From Scolanthus callimorphus (taxonomy: Eukaryota > Cnidaria > Anthozoa > Actiniaria > Edwardsiidae), in the NCBI GenBank assembly GCA_033964015.1, contig JAWWUD010000101.1:372001-436000 (forward strand): a stretch of DNA of 64,000 nucleotides, read 5' to 3'. Within the stretch, counting starts at the first letter, position 1, and the number at the start of each line of letters is the position of its first letter. Under the pieces are notes generated by a model, which saw only the letters and a list, made by a program, of their open reading frames with translations, made no database searches and was not told the DNA's origin. Shown here piece after piece: positions 35,405 through 43,340 of this stretch. Both the position numbers and the translations under genes were made by a program.

Positions 35405-37551
35405 GAAAATGTTCAAATTTCCTTCAGCAAATACAGTAAATGTATGGGAAAATCTCCCGAGAAAGGGAGGGGGGGCCTGGCCCCCTCTGGCTGAAAAGAC
35501 ATGATGACAAGGGGAAAGGCCATGGAGCTTTATATTGGCAACCCCCCTTCCCCATGGCAAGGATTAATGACACTCACTTCTCCTTGAGGGAATGATGCTA
35601 AAGCTGTCAAAACAAGCAAGTATATATACAAGTAACTAAAAAAACATGATGCTTATAGCGGTGTACATGAAATTTTGTATTGCTTATGGCAGACATGTAC
35701 TACTTTTATAGATATTATTAGTGTTCTTAACATGTTGACCTGATAGGGGTGCTCGTCATATTCTTTAAGGGTCAAAATTGACTCTCAGGTATTTTTTAGG
35801 GTGCATCGGAGAAACATTGTGCCTTTCACTAATAAATGGTATTTCTTTAGGGGTACGCAAATGAATAAAAGGGTCACAAACCAAGTAAAACGTTTTCTTT
35901 CTTTCTTTGTTCATTTATAGCTCTAAAATGAAAAACATAAGCAATAACAAAAAAAGGTTTATTGTTGGTATTTTTTAGGGGTCATTTTGTTTGATAAGGT
36001 ATTTTTTAGGGGTTGGATTTTTTGTGTCCTGGTATTTTTGGGGTATATTTTCGGATGTCCCGACAAGCACCCCTATCACTCTTATAACATGGGAGAACAC
36101 CCCCCCCCCCCCCCCCCCCCCCCCACCACACACACACACACCGGGATTGGAGAATTTCAATGTCTTTTAAATCCGATAAGACTGCAATACACGTATTCGT
36201 AAGCTTACCTGTACGTTTTCCCTGAGGTTGTGAGTAGCTGATTTCGAACCTCGTCTACACTGGAAGTGCTAACGCCTTCTGGAGCTGCCTTGACAATTTT
36301 CTCTAGAGTCTTTTCAGTGTATGCAGGGCAGGTCTCTGCGTCTTTTTTGCTAAGACTTAGCTCCACATCGACCTCCATATCGTCCTCGCTGTACTTCGGG
36401 GTTTGACTTTCTTTTATTTCGTCAAGAAGCTTTACACTCTGAAGTACTTCTTTTCGTGACGCTTTCCATTCTTGAACTTTACTATCAAAGTTCTCTCCCA
36501 TCGCAGTTTGAAAGCGAATGCTTTCCTTGTGTGAAACACACAGACCCAATTTGTTGAGTCGTTCGAAGTCGCGAGACTTGGCACCGCTGTGTAGCAAAAT
36601 GAGAGACACCCTTTTCGCTAGTGCTGACATTTTAATGTTTCTTTTCCGCGCTACAACAGCAGTAGCAAGTGCCACGGTGTTATCACTCGCCTCCATATTC
36701 TTGCCTCCTATTGCCGCAGAAATTGCAGAGTACCAAGTGGGGAACATCGTCTTGGCCTCGTGCGCCACAAGCCGGTTCTGAAGAGTGGCTACTTCTTCAG
36801 GGGTAGAATGCTGAAGCATGGACGTTTTGTTTTTAAACAAGTCCCGGAATTCAGAGGAGATTTGTGCAGCAAATGAGCATTGTAAATGCTTCTTTAAGCC
36901 TTGGTGCCGTAATATGGCTCTACTAGCCGCCTTGTACCTGTTGTTTACGAGATACTTCACAACGGCAGCAGTACGGGTATCTTTGATGCGCCTTTTCTTT
37001 CCGGAAAGGGAAACTAGAATGCCATCGGCGGGAAGACCTCGTCTTTGCTTTGGCTTCTCGCATGCATTAACAGGCAAAATATTTCCAAGATCAGTTGCCT
37101 GGTCAGGTTGCTTGTTTTCCTTTTCAGGATCGTCCAAAAAGCTAATCGATCGTCTGGCCAAGGAGCTCGATCTCTCTTCAGCACTTGGTGCTTTTTTCTT
37201 GTGGCCTAAGCCGGGCGAGTTATGTAGACGCTTGAAGCGACTTGGGGAATTTCCCTGGCTAGTTGAAGTCGGCAAGTTTTCCCGCAAGAAGGCTACGCTT
37301 GTATGAGCACCGCGAATCTTAGTAGCGCATTTCGAGCAGCATTTTTTCCCCGAGCTCACGTTGAGGCCAAGATCCTTTAGAAGTGATAACAGTGGTTTCT
37401 TCTCGCCGTAGCTTTTGATCAATTCTACTTGTGGCTGGATATAAGGGCCACTTTTGCCATAAACTAAGAAGCTATTCTTGCAGATACTGCACTTTGAATC
37501 TTGTGGGAGATGTACCTTCCTAACCGGCTTTGTTGGTGTATTCAAGAGCAT
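31454..37551 (-). CDS. eight-exon DUF6589-like gene with C2H2 zinc fingers
   Basis: Exons run 37551-36209, 35222-34882, 34166-33925, 33732-33531, 33230-33133, 33043-32913, 32693-32559 and 32208-31656. All seven junctions are GT-AG and keep frame, giving about 1,014 residues. The N-terminus has a paired-Cys module (C21, C24, C71/72, C75) that may bind zinc. The middle has IGGEMAQLLM, GDQLTEERARN, DPLHADWH and a downstream EAHVVAAFM, which I associate with the DUF6589 family of unknown function. Two C2H2-type fingers follow (CRAEGC..H..H and CRDPTC..H..H). The end has NTHGRAGCNIPLDLRLEQLN. The frame stops at 31656, but a further conserved-looking tail (31693-31454) continues in another frame, probably after a small deletion. 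The start lies about 200 bp inside the right TIR. A role in transposition is inferred. Confidence 0.7.
31656..32208 (-). CDS. DUF6589-like gene, exon 8
   Basis: Begins after TCTCACAG. The first residues include the histidines of finger 2 (HFVLRH). It continues through a helical region to NTHGRAGCNIPLDLRLEQLN and stops at 31656. An overlapping frame (31693-31454) with YTPGRAGYNSFPKI looks like the displaced C-terminus. Confidence 0.75.
32559..32693 (-). CDS. DUF6589-like gene, exon 7
   Basis: A 135-nt exon after CTTTTGTAG. It begins with the two histidines that complete finger 1 (HEVSVH), which confirms the junction, and then gives the cysteines of finger 2 (CRDPTC). Phase 2 in, phase 2 out. 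Confidence 0.7.
32913..33043 (-). CDS. DUF6589-like gene, exon 6
   Basis: A 131-nt exon between TTTACTTAG and GTAAG|GTAAGG. It encodes TDGVLELAEVEAGG and the two cysteines of the first zinc finger (CRAEGC). Phase 0 in, phase 2 out. Confidence 0.7.
33133..33230 (-). CDS. DUF6589-like gene, exon 5
   Basis: A 98-nt exon between CTTTCAG and TCTTGT|GTAAGC, encoding an acidic, Trp-containing segment (NEPEEWEAQ, WLYQLIDGFI). Phase 1 in, phase 0 out. Confidence 0.7.
33316..33459. repeat. 72-bp tandem duplication in an intron
   Basis: Two near-identical copies starting CACCATTATGTCATGCCATC at 33316 and 33388, each ending in a C-run. They lie in the intron between exons 4 and 5 of the DUF6589-like gene. 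Confidence 0.8.
33531..33732 (-). CDS. DUF6589-like gene, exon 4
   Basis: A 202-nt exon after TTTTGTTTTATAG, open throughout, encoding KAESASEIGTTTASINRTGK and a downstream ELEAHVVAAFMNYCKM. Phase 0 in, phase 1 out. Confidence 0.7.
33925..34166 (-). CDS. DUF6589-like gene, exon 3
   Basis: The acceptor is GGGCTTAG, the only nearby AG that keeps the frame; the donor is ACAGT|GTAGGT. It contains the signature GDQLTEERARN and GLDPLHADWHAK, the firmest link to DUF6589. Confidence 0.7.
34167..34881. other. intron 2 of the DUF6589-like gene
   Basis: 715 bases of AT-rich intronic sequence. The only notable content is a short imperfect repeat of AAGTGAAAGTG/AAGTTAAAG near 34732-34772. Confidence 0.5.
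34882..35222 (-). CDS. DUF6589-like gene, exon 2
   Basis: Acceptor TTCGTTGACAG, donor TGTG|GTAAGA; phase 2 in and phase 1 out. Encodes IVADNLDFSVKAR, HWTHQYAIADRV and NYYTVHPKVFLLQKAGGAS. Confidence 0.75.
35330..35550 (+). repeat. poly-G interspersed repeat (G42)
   Basis: CGCGTAGCCAGGAATTTCTG is followed by an uninterrupted run of 42 G (35361-35402), then by GGGAGGGGGGGCCTGGCCCC downstream. It sits in intron 1 of the DUF6589-like gene. The run length may be limited by sequencing or assembly. Confidence 0.65.
35741..36078. mobile_element. TIR-bearing MITE in intron 1
   Basis: TGATAGGGGTGCTCGTCA (35741) and CGACAAGCACCCCTATCA (ending 36078) are inverted repeats with one or two mismatches. The interior has repeated GGTATTTTTTAGGGG words, also seen complemented in the MITE at 38861-39307. 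A 25-C run (36100-36124) follows directly. Confidence 0.7.
36100..36124. repeat. C25 homopolymer
   Basis: An uninterrupted C-run followed by a short CA repeat, inside intron 1 about 85 bases from the exon 1 donor. Confidence 0.9.
36209..37551 (-). CDS. DUF6589-like gene, exon 1
   Basis: A 447-codon exon from the ATG to ACAG|GTAAGC (phase 2). It encodes the paired-Cys module near the N-terminus, then a Ser/Lys-rich linker with basic clusters (possible nuclear localisation, such as KKRRIK), and a helical region. Confidence 0.8.
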
Positions 37552-37755
37552 TGCATGACTTTCATTTGCGAATTCATGAAAGCGATGAAAGACAAGACGT
37601 GGACAACAACGTGAAATGTGATAGTCTATGTTAATAACAAACCTACACGCATCCGGTTCTCATCAATAAATTGATTGGCATGCTTGACATTTAGTTGTCA
37701 TCGATTTCATTCAGGGATTATTCACATGCAGGGTGAGAATGATATATTTGACAGA

Positions 37756-37982
37756 AAAAAAGTCAAGTTTTATGAATGGTGTGTCCGCAGTCCCTTCTTT
37801 CGGCGTTTTCCCCCCGTGGCGCGTCTCTCTCTCTCTCCTGGTAACTCGACACTTGTAAACAAACCGAAGCGCGCCGCCGCGGGATTTCTCTCGATTTACG
37901 GACGTTCGCTTCTCTCGATTTACGGACGTTCGCTTCTCTCGATTTACGGACGTTCGCCGGAGAAGGGGCTGCAAGCAGTCTA
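37756..37982 (-). repeat. right terminal inverted repeat
   Basis: The complement of the left TIR, with three copies of the 24-bp unit TTCTCTCGATTTACGGACGT plus TCGC where the left end has about one and a half. It ends GCAGTCTA at 37982 next to ATTCTGCAG. Confidence 0.8.
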
Positions 37983-37991
37983 ATTCTGCAG
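37983..37991. other. 9-bp target-site duplication, right
   Basis: ATTCTGCAG, identical to 26399-26407. Confidence 0.75.
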
Positions 37992-37994
37992 GTG

Positions 37995-38085
37995 AGCTCG
38001 GTCCAGTGCTCGCGCATCCTAAGGGTTCAACTCCGAGCACAGGAAGCCCGCCCAGAATGCCAGGGACTAGGCTGTATAATGATAG
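37995..38085 (-). repeat. short interspersed repeat C, copy 2
   Basis: Flanks the right end of the large element. On plus it contains GGGTTCAACTCCGAGCAC and GAAGCCCGCCCAGAATGCCA; the latter matches the complement of 18620-18665. GGTTCAACTCC fits a tRNA B-box consensus, so a tRNA-derived SINE is possible but unproven. Confidence 0.45.
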
Positions 38086-38860
38086 ATTTTGTAACAGTGA
38101 TTTTCTAACAATCACCAAACGATCCCAGTCAGTACAACTAATGGTCACAAAGTTAATGAGGAGTTAATGCAAATGCTTTGCCGAACAACTTCGATTCCTC
38201 TCTAACAACCCAGTTCCATTAATTTATACAAAGCGTTTGATCAAATGGCGTAATTTTGAAGTCCACAGCAAGTTCGGTCAGCATCTAAACTTCTGTCATC
38301 AACTGAAAAAATGACTTGAGTCCCAGCACTGCATCTTTGTTTCAAAGATAAACCCTTATTTCTTTTCAGTGAAGTCTAGTCTCTTTAGTGGCTTTTGATG
38401 TCTGTTTTTTTTCCAATGATTGACAGCTAATTTGGGATTTCAGTATGTTTTCTTCAGCTGGTTTCGAGTTCACTTACAGTGAAATGACATCAACTTGGAT
38501 ACCCCCGAGGTTTCTAGCCAACCAGAAAGCAGCACTCGAACAAATAATCAGAGGGTTTTTAGAATGTCTCAGAAAGATCGAGGTTTCTTTTTAATCGATT
38601 TTGATACATGTCAAATACAACACTTATAAATTTGTTTCCCTGAAAAAGAGCGCCGCTTCGACAGCTTGCCTTGTGGTATAATAAAGCGAACACAACACAG
38701 CAATTTGAAAACACAATAACATTAGATCTTTGTTGATCCAAACTTGAAGAACACAAGAGCTTTCAGTGTAGCTCTGTAAATAGTATCAACAACAAATATC
38801 AATATCAACCAGTAGAACAGTTACAGCTGTAAAGAAATCGGAGCAGAGCCGAAGAACACA
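38086..38860. other. non-coding
   Basis: No gene or clear repeat seen. Confidence 0.4.
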
Positions 38861-39307
38861 GGGGGGGGGACTCCTATATTTTTTGGTCGGGATGATCGCT
38901 GGAAACTATCAGTTACACCCCTAAAAGATACCAAACATAGAGTGGCTGAAATAATTTCTTACCCTAAAAGATACCCTAAAAGATGGAGGCCGTGTGTGCC
39001 AGGTAGGAGCGAAGGAGACAGGTAACAGGTAAAAGATACCCATCAAGAATTTCCTTGTTTGACTAAAATCTGCCTTTAATGTTGTCTATTTTATCTTCTT
39101 CTCATCGAGTAATCTCTCTTTCTTACACAGCTTGAAGGACCACCATCATGAGACAAAACAATTTGGATATATTTCGGCCCTAAAAAATACCAATGTCCCT
39201 TATTTTATTGAAGATTAAGATCACCCCTAAAAGAGACCAAGGCCCCGTGATTTAACCCCGAAAAGATGCGATGATCATCCCTGACCCAAAAATATCCCCC
39301 CCCCCCC
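38861..39307. mobile_element. TIR-bearing MITE with G/C-run ends
   Basis: The left end reads a G-run, then TCCTATATTTTTTGGTCGGG and ATGATCGC. The right end is the matching GCGATGATCATCCCTGACCC then AAAAATATCCC and a C-run. The interior repeats CCTAAAAGATACC. It resembles the interior of the MITE at 35741-36078, so the two may be related. Confidence 0.65.
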
Positions 39308-39322
39308 GAGCCGTGAAAATGT

Positions 39323-39623
39323 CTACGCGTGGTCCAAGTAAAAGTCTGTATACTTTTCGACTTCACAACAAGCAGCAATTTCGGGAGAAATGACTGTTCT
39401 TCCCCTTAAATCTTTCAGAGGGTGAATACCCCAATTCGTTTTATCGTATTGCCTTACAACATTTTGAACAAAATTGTCTACTTGGCCGCAACAGTCGAGC
39501 GATCTCCCTATTAGAACTGCCTTCATGGTAAAGAACCAAGACAGTTTCTAGCATATGTTGAGGAAATTGCTTCCCATGACTCTGTACATCACCTTTTTTG
39601 TTAATTCTCTGTCGCAGAGCCAA
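39323..39623 (-). pseudogene. Tc1/mariner-like transposase N-terminal HTH relic
   Basis: Minus-strand peptides VLYHEGSSNREIARLLRPSR and FVQNVVRQYDKTN look like the paired-type helix-turn-helix DNA-binding region at the N-terminus of Tc1/mariner-type transposases. They are in two frames that overlap at 39441-39526, so there is one frameshift. No catalytic DDE domain is present. Identification rests on one domain. Confidence 0.5.
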
Positions 39624-39810
39624 ATAGATCGATAAGAGGTTTTCTTGCAGTATTATTTTGAGGTCTACTAACTAACTGACTATCGTTGAGCAGAAAATGT
39701 GCGCTAGAATTTTGTAGCAGTGTATTGTTTGAATGCTGCTTTCTGATTGGTTAAAAACCTCGGAGGTGTCCCAGTTGATGTCATTTCACTGTAAGGCTGC
39801 TTTCCATATA

Positions 39811-39908
39811 GTCGTATCAGTCGTCCCAGTCGATCAGTCAACCTGTGAAACAATAGAATAATTACAATTTCTATTGTTTCACGGTCGACTGATATGACTG
39901 ATACGGTC
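39811..39908. repeat. foldback/MITE
   Basis: The arms GTGAAACAATAGAA (ending about 39858) and TTCTATTGTTTCAC (from about 39869) pair perfectly. The outer arms GTATCAGTC...GACTGATAC also pair. Confidence 0.7.
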
Positions 39909-40264
39909 GCACTGACAAACAACACAAGGTGCTCATTGATTTGATGTGACATCACACCTGTTAGTCCAGTCAATCTACGGTTTGACCGGGAACTAATTGC
40001 AACAAAAGCTTTTTCGACGGTTTTGTGCTACATTTAGTCCCCAAATGAACATACTAAAAGTCCCAAAAAGCGGAGTTCAGGAACACGCGAAGAGCCAATT
40101 GAAAATCCCATACAAAGCTTGTATGAAAAACCACAGGGAGCCCAAATCTCGAAAAATGCAGAACATTAAAATAGAGTCATTTGATGAAACTTTCGAACAG
40201 CTGCGCAGTTGCGTGACAGCCTCCCTTTAAACTTATAAAGTTCACCGATTTACTTAAACTTTTT

Positions 40265-40800
40265 ACAGCAACATTTATGTTCAATTCCACAATAATCTTT
40301 TGCCTTCAAGTTTTAGTGACCTCTTTACTCCTGTAAATCAAATTCATTCTTACAACACTAGACTAGCTTCAAAAACATCTTTCTCGCTGCCAAAAACCAA
40401 AACAAATTATGGAATTTTTAACATTCGATATAAAGGGGCAGAAGTATGGAACTCCCTTAATGAAACAATAAAGCAGGCACCTTAATAAAGCAGGCACTTT
40501 ATTGACTCCTACTAAAAACACACACACACATATATATATATAGATGTATTTTCTTAGTAATTTATTCTTTGATACCTTCATTTACACCATTTCATCTCTA
40601 CAGATTTTTTCCTTTTTCCTTCTTTTCGCTTTTTATAATATGAAGTCAATAATATTGTCTTAAATTCAAGCGTGGCTCCCCGGCTGTCTAGCCCTTTGGC
40701 TATTTCAGAGAGCCCACTCCATTTTATCTTTTCTTTCTATTTTCACAAGTTAATAAAAAAATAATCTGTAAATATAAGAAATAATAAAGAAAAAAATGCA
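40265..40800 (+). pseudogene. LINE 3' end relic (CR1-like)
   Basis: The plus-strand peptide LPSSFSDLFTPVNQIHSYNT, followed by RLASKTSFSLPKTKTNYG and FNIRYKGAEVWNSL (40300-40470), is the conserved C-terminal tail of many CR1/Jockey-like reverse transcriptases. A stop follows, then a CA/TA microsatellite (about 40519-40543) and a 3' UTR-like stretch to about 40800. 5'-truncated and dead. Confidence 0.7.
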
Positions 40801-40829
40801 ATAACAAAAATGAGCAAATAAAAAATGTT

Positions 40830-41700
40830 GACTAACAAACTGTTCCCTCAGATATCTGGCTGCAAACCATTAAGAATTTTAAACATTAAGGTGCACCGTG
40901 ACTCCTTTTGTCTAACAGTAATTTTCTTCCAACCCAATTTACTTAATACATCCTTACTGGGTGTGTCAAAAGCTGAATTGGTAGAATGCTCCAATGCCAC
41001 TTGCAACTTTCTTAGAGATGTTGTCAACGTGGGCTTCCCATGACAGGCGCTCGTCAATAACAACTCCAATTAATTTTGATATCCACATTGTCAAAGTTTG
41101 AAAGCCTCTGTGTAGTACCCAATAACATATATTCCGTTCTTGTAACGTTAACCATTGACTGATGCTATTGAGGTCGTAATTTTAGTTAATTTAATGTAAT
41201 TTAGTCTGTATTGGATCAGCAGAAGCAACAGTAAGATTTGTGTCATCTCCATACATCCTTGCTTTAGAATACTTAAGACAATTCGGTAGATCATTCACGT
41301 ATAAGAGGAACAACAAAAGACCGAGTATACATCGCTGAGGGACTCCACAATAGATCGACCTTGGTGCTGACAGTGATCCGTTCACAAAGCACTGTTGACT
41401 ACGACCCGACAGATATGACCAGAGCCAAGCCAACGAAGATTTACCCAAGCCATATCTGTCGAGTTTCTCTAAAAGTATTGAATGATCGACCGGGTCAAAA
41501 GCTTTGGCTAAATCTACGAACACAGTTGCATCAATAAGCCAATGGTCTATATTAAGATACCATTCGTTTTTTGATTCGATTAATGAACTAAGAGTAGAAT
41601 GTATCAGTCGAAAGCCTGACTGACACTTACTCAGGATGTTATTATCCTGTAAGTATTTATACAATTGGTCAAAAACCAGTCTTTGACATTGCAAGTCAAC
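40830..41700 (-). pseudogene. LINE reverse-transcriptase relic (CR1/Jockey-like)
   Basis: The minus-strand frame 41694-41191 begins inside the RT domain: LYKYLQDNNILSKCQSGFR, DATVFVDLAKAFDPVDHSIL (catalytic Asp of motif A), GVPQRCILGLLLFLLYVNDL and the catalytic box YGDDT, where YADDT is usual. Downstream, after frameshifts, are GVVIDERLSWEAHVDNISKK and a final segment with LMFKILNGLQPDI (to about 40848). Endonuclease and N-terminus are missing. It converges on the plus-strand LINE tail at 40265-40800. Confidence 0.75.
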
Positions 41701-41930
41701 TTTAACCTACTAGGCTCGGGCCATGTCCTCTCTTAAATATCATCTTCTTTCGCGCATTTGTCAACAAGGGGATCTTCGAATCAACAGTGCCTATCTGTGA
41801 CATACATACATACATTGTTACTGCCGTGGCCTCGTAAGGACTTAAACCTAGCCCAGATCACACTTCCTGTGCCAATGTGCGTGGACATTGCGCTCCGATG
41901 TGAGTGATTCTGGCCGGGTTTGATCCATGG

Positions 41931-42163
41931 CTTAATGTTTTCCTTTGTTCTGAAATGCAAATATAAATACACATTAATAAAAAGGTTTTTTTTTGGAAAA
42001 TGAAGGTTTACTTGCAAATACTGCTGTGCTGTAAGTGGGTTTTTCGCTTAATGTTTTTCCTTTGTTCTGAAATGCAAATATGAATACACATTGATAAAAA
42101 GGTTTTTTTCTGGAAAATTAAGATTTACTTGCAAATACTGCTGTGCTGTAAGTGGTTTTTTCG
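41931..42163 (+). repeat. 116-bp tandem duplication
   Basis: Two copies begin CTTAATGTTTT.CCTTTGTTCTG at 41931 and 42047 and run through GCAAATACTGCTGTGCTGTA. They differ by a few substitutions. Non-coding. Confidence 0.85.
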
Positions 42164-42759
42164 CATGAGAAAATCAAAAGGCAGCATTTTTTATCACACC
42201 CTAGATGTATGGGTACATTTTGGAATCACAATTAGTACATTACCTTGCTATGGAAAACCCCTCACACTGTAGAATTTTATCCGATGAAAAAAAAGGAGGT
42301 GGAATTTGGTCTATATGCCTTTGGAAGCATCATTTGGTTGTTTCATTGGTTTGTTTACCTTAGCAGCTCTCGTGGTTGGTTCGAGGGGTGGCAGCTCTTG
42401 TAGCTGTAGTTGTGAATTTAGGCAACAAAACACCCAAAAATTAATATTCTGTACGAAGGATTTAACCTACATCATCATCATCATCATTTTCCCCACACTG
42501 GAGTATTTGCTCCTCAGGGTGCACTCATTGTATTAATGAAGTGCAAAAAGTTCTCCTTCTCCATCATCATTCTCCTGTGCTGCTGGACATCTATCCCCAG
42601 CAGTCCCTCCACCCTCTTCCACTTTTTGGATCGTTAAAAAAATAAAATAAAATAAATATAGATATAGCATTACACCGTAGTTTCAATGCTTTACATTTCA
42701 GTGCTTTACATTAACGGATAACTCATCCTATAGAACCAGCTTTATAAACATGAGTGTGT
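42164..42759. other. non-coding
   Basis: No supported gene. An ATC trinucleotide run lies at about 42468-42484. Confidence 0.4.
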
Positions 42760-42779
42760 GTTAGCATTGTGAGTTCTGT

Positions 42780-43340
42780 GACACTGAGGTTGGGCAACTT
42801 CCGACGGTCCTCGTGGTTCTTTAACGTCCCTCTGATTCCGGTTAGTGTAGTGTATGTGAGAGACGGGGCCTACGGTTTAACGTCCTTATCCGAGAAGACG
42901 CGAAGGACTAACCATTTGCAGATGTTCATCAAAGAGAATTTGCTTTCGCATATCCCCGTTACTCATCCGGCAAATACGAGCCACGTATTTCAGCTGCTGT
43001 ATTGTACAGAAAGTCCCTATGGATTCAGTGCTAGTCATACGCCGCAAGTCAGCGTTTGAATACTTGAACTTCCAGCACTCCTGTCTCCCCTCATTTTCAC
43101 TATCAGTCCCCCTCGCTCCTTTGACGCTTGTAACCCCCCCCCCCCCCCCCCCCCCCCCCACCATCTTCCTGAGGAAACTGTTCCAAACCACCTCAATCTT
43201 TGCCATTTCCTTTGTATTTATTTCCCACGTCTGGACACTGTATAGGAGCCTCGATCGTACACAAGCATTTAGGAACTTCATTGTAGTGGACAGATGTATG
43301 CGATGGTCTGTTAAGACATGTTACAACCTATTTCCTCATT
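42780..43340 (-). pseudogene. LINE C-terminal relic (RTE-like) split by a poly-C run
   Basis: The minus-strand frame 43281-42886 reads MKFLNACVRSRLLYSVQTWE, IEVVWNSFLRKMV, then poly-Gly from the C26 run (43134-43159). It continues with NADLRRMTSTESIGTFCTIQ and QLKYVARICRMSN. This is the region after the RT catalytic core in RTE/LINE-type endonuclease-reverse transcriptases. Beyond the frame, GGATAAGGACGTTAAACC (complement, about 42875-42895) looks like its 3' end. The homopolymer has replaced or interrupted the sequence after the RKMV segment. Catalytic residues are absent. Confidence 0.65.

Larger units (their letters stand above)
26408..37982. mobile_element. 11.6-kb TIR element carrying a RecQ-like helicase and a DUF6589-like gene
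   Basis: Inverted repeats of 194 bp (26408-26601) and 227 bp (37756-37982) begin TAGACTGCTTGCAGCCCC and are essentially identical apart from the copy number of an internal 24-bp unit. Both ends are flanked by the exact direct repeat ATTCTGCAG. This shows a single insertion event. Inside are two convergent multi-exon genes: a RecQ-family helicase on plus and an eight-exon DUF6589-like gene on minus. Several small foldback elements are nested within. Long TIRs plus a 9-bp duplication resemble Mutator-type transposition, but I see no MULE transposase signature. The DUF6589-like protein is the best candidate for the recombinase; that is inference. Confidence 0.7.

Noticed and set aside
35276..35560. 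Proline-rich or glycine-rich frames across the G42 run
   Set aside because: Homopolymer artefact inside an intron.
26408..37982. Helitron or Polinton/Maverick
   Set aside because: The helicase has RecQ motifs rather than Pif1-type with a Rep domain. There is no protein-primed polymerase, integrase or capsid gene, and the duplication is 9 bp rather than absent or 6 bp.
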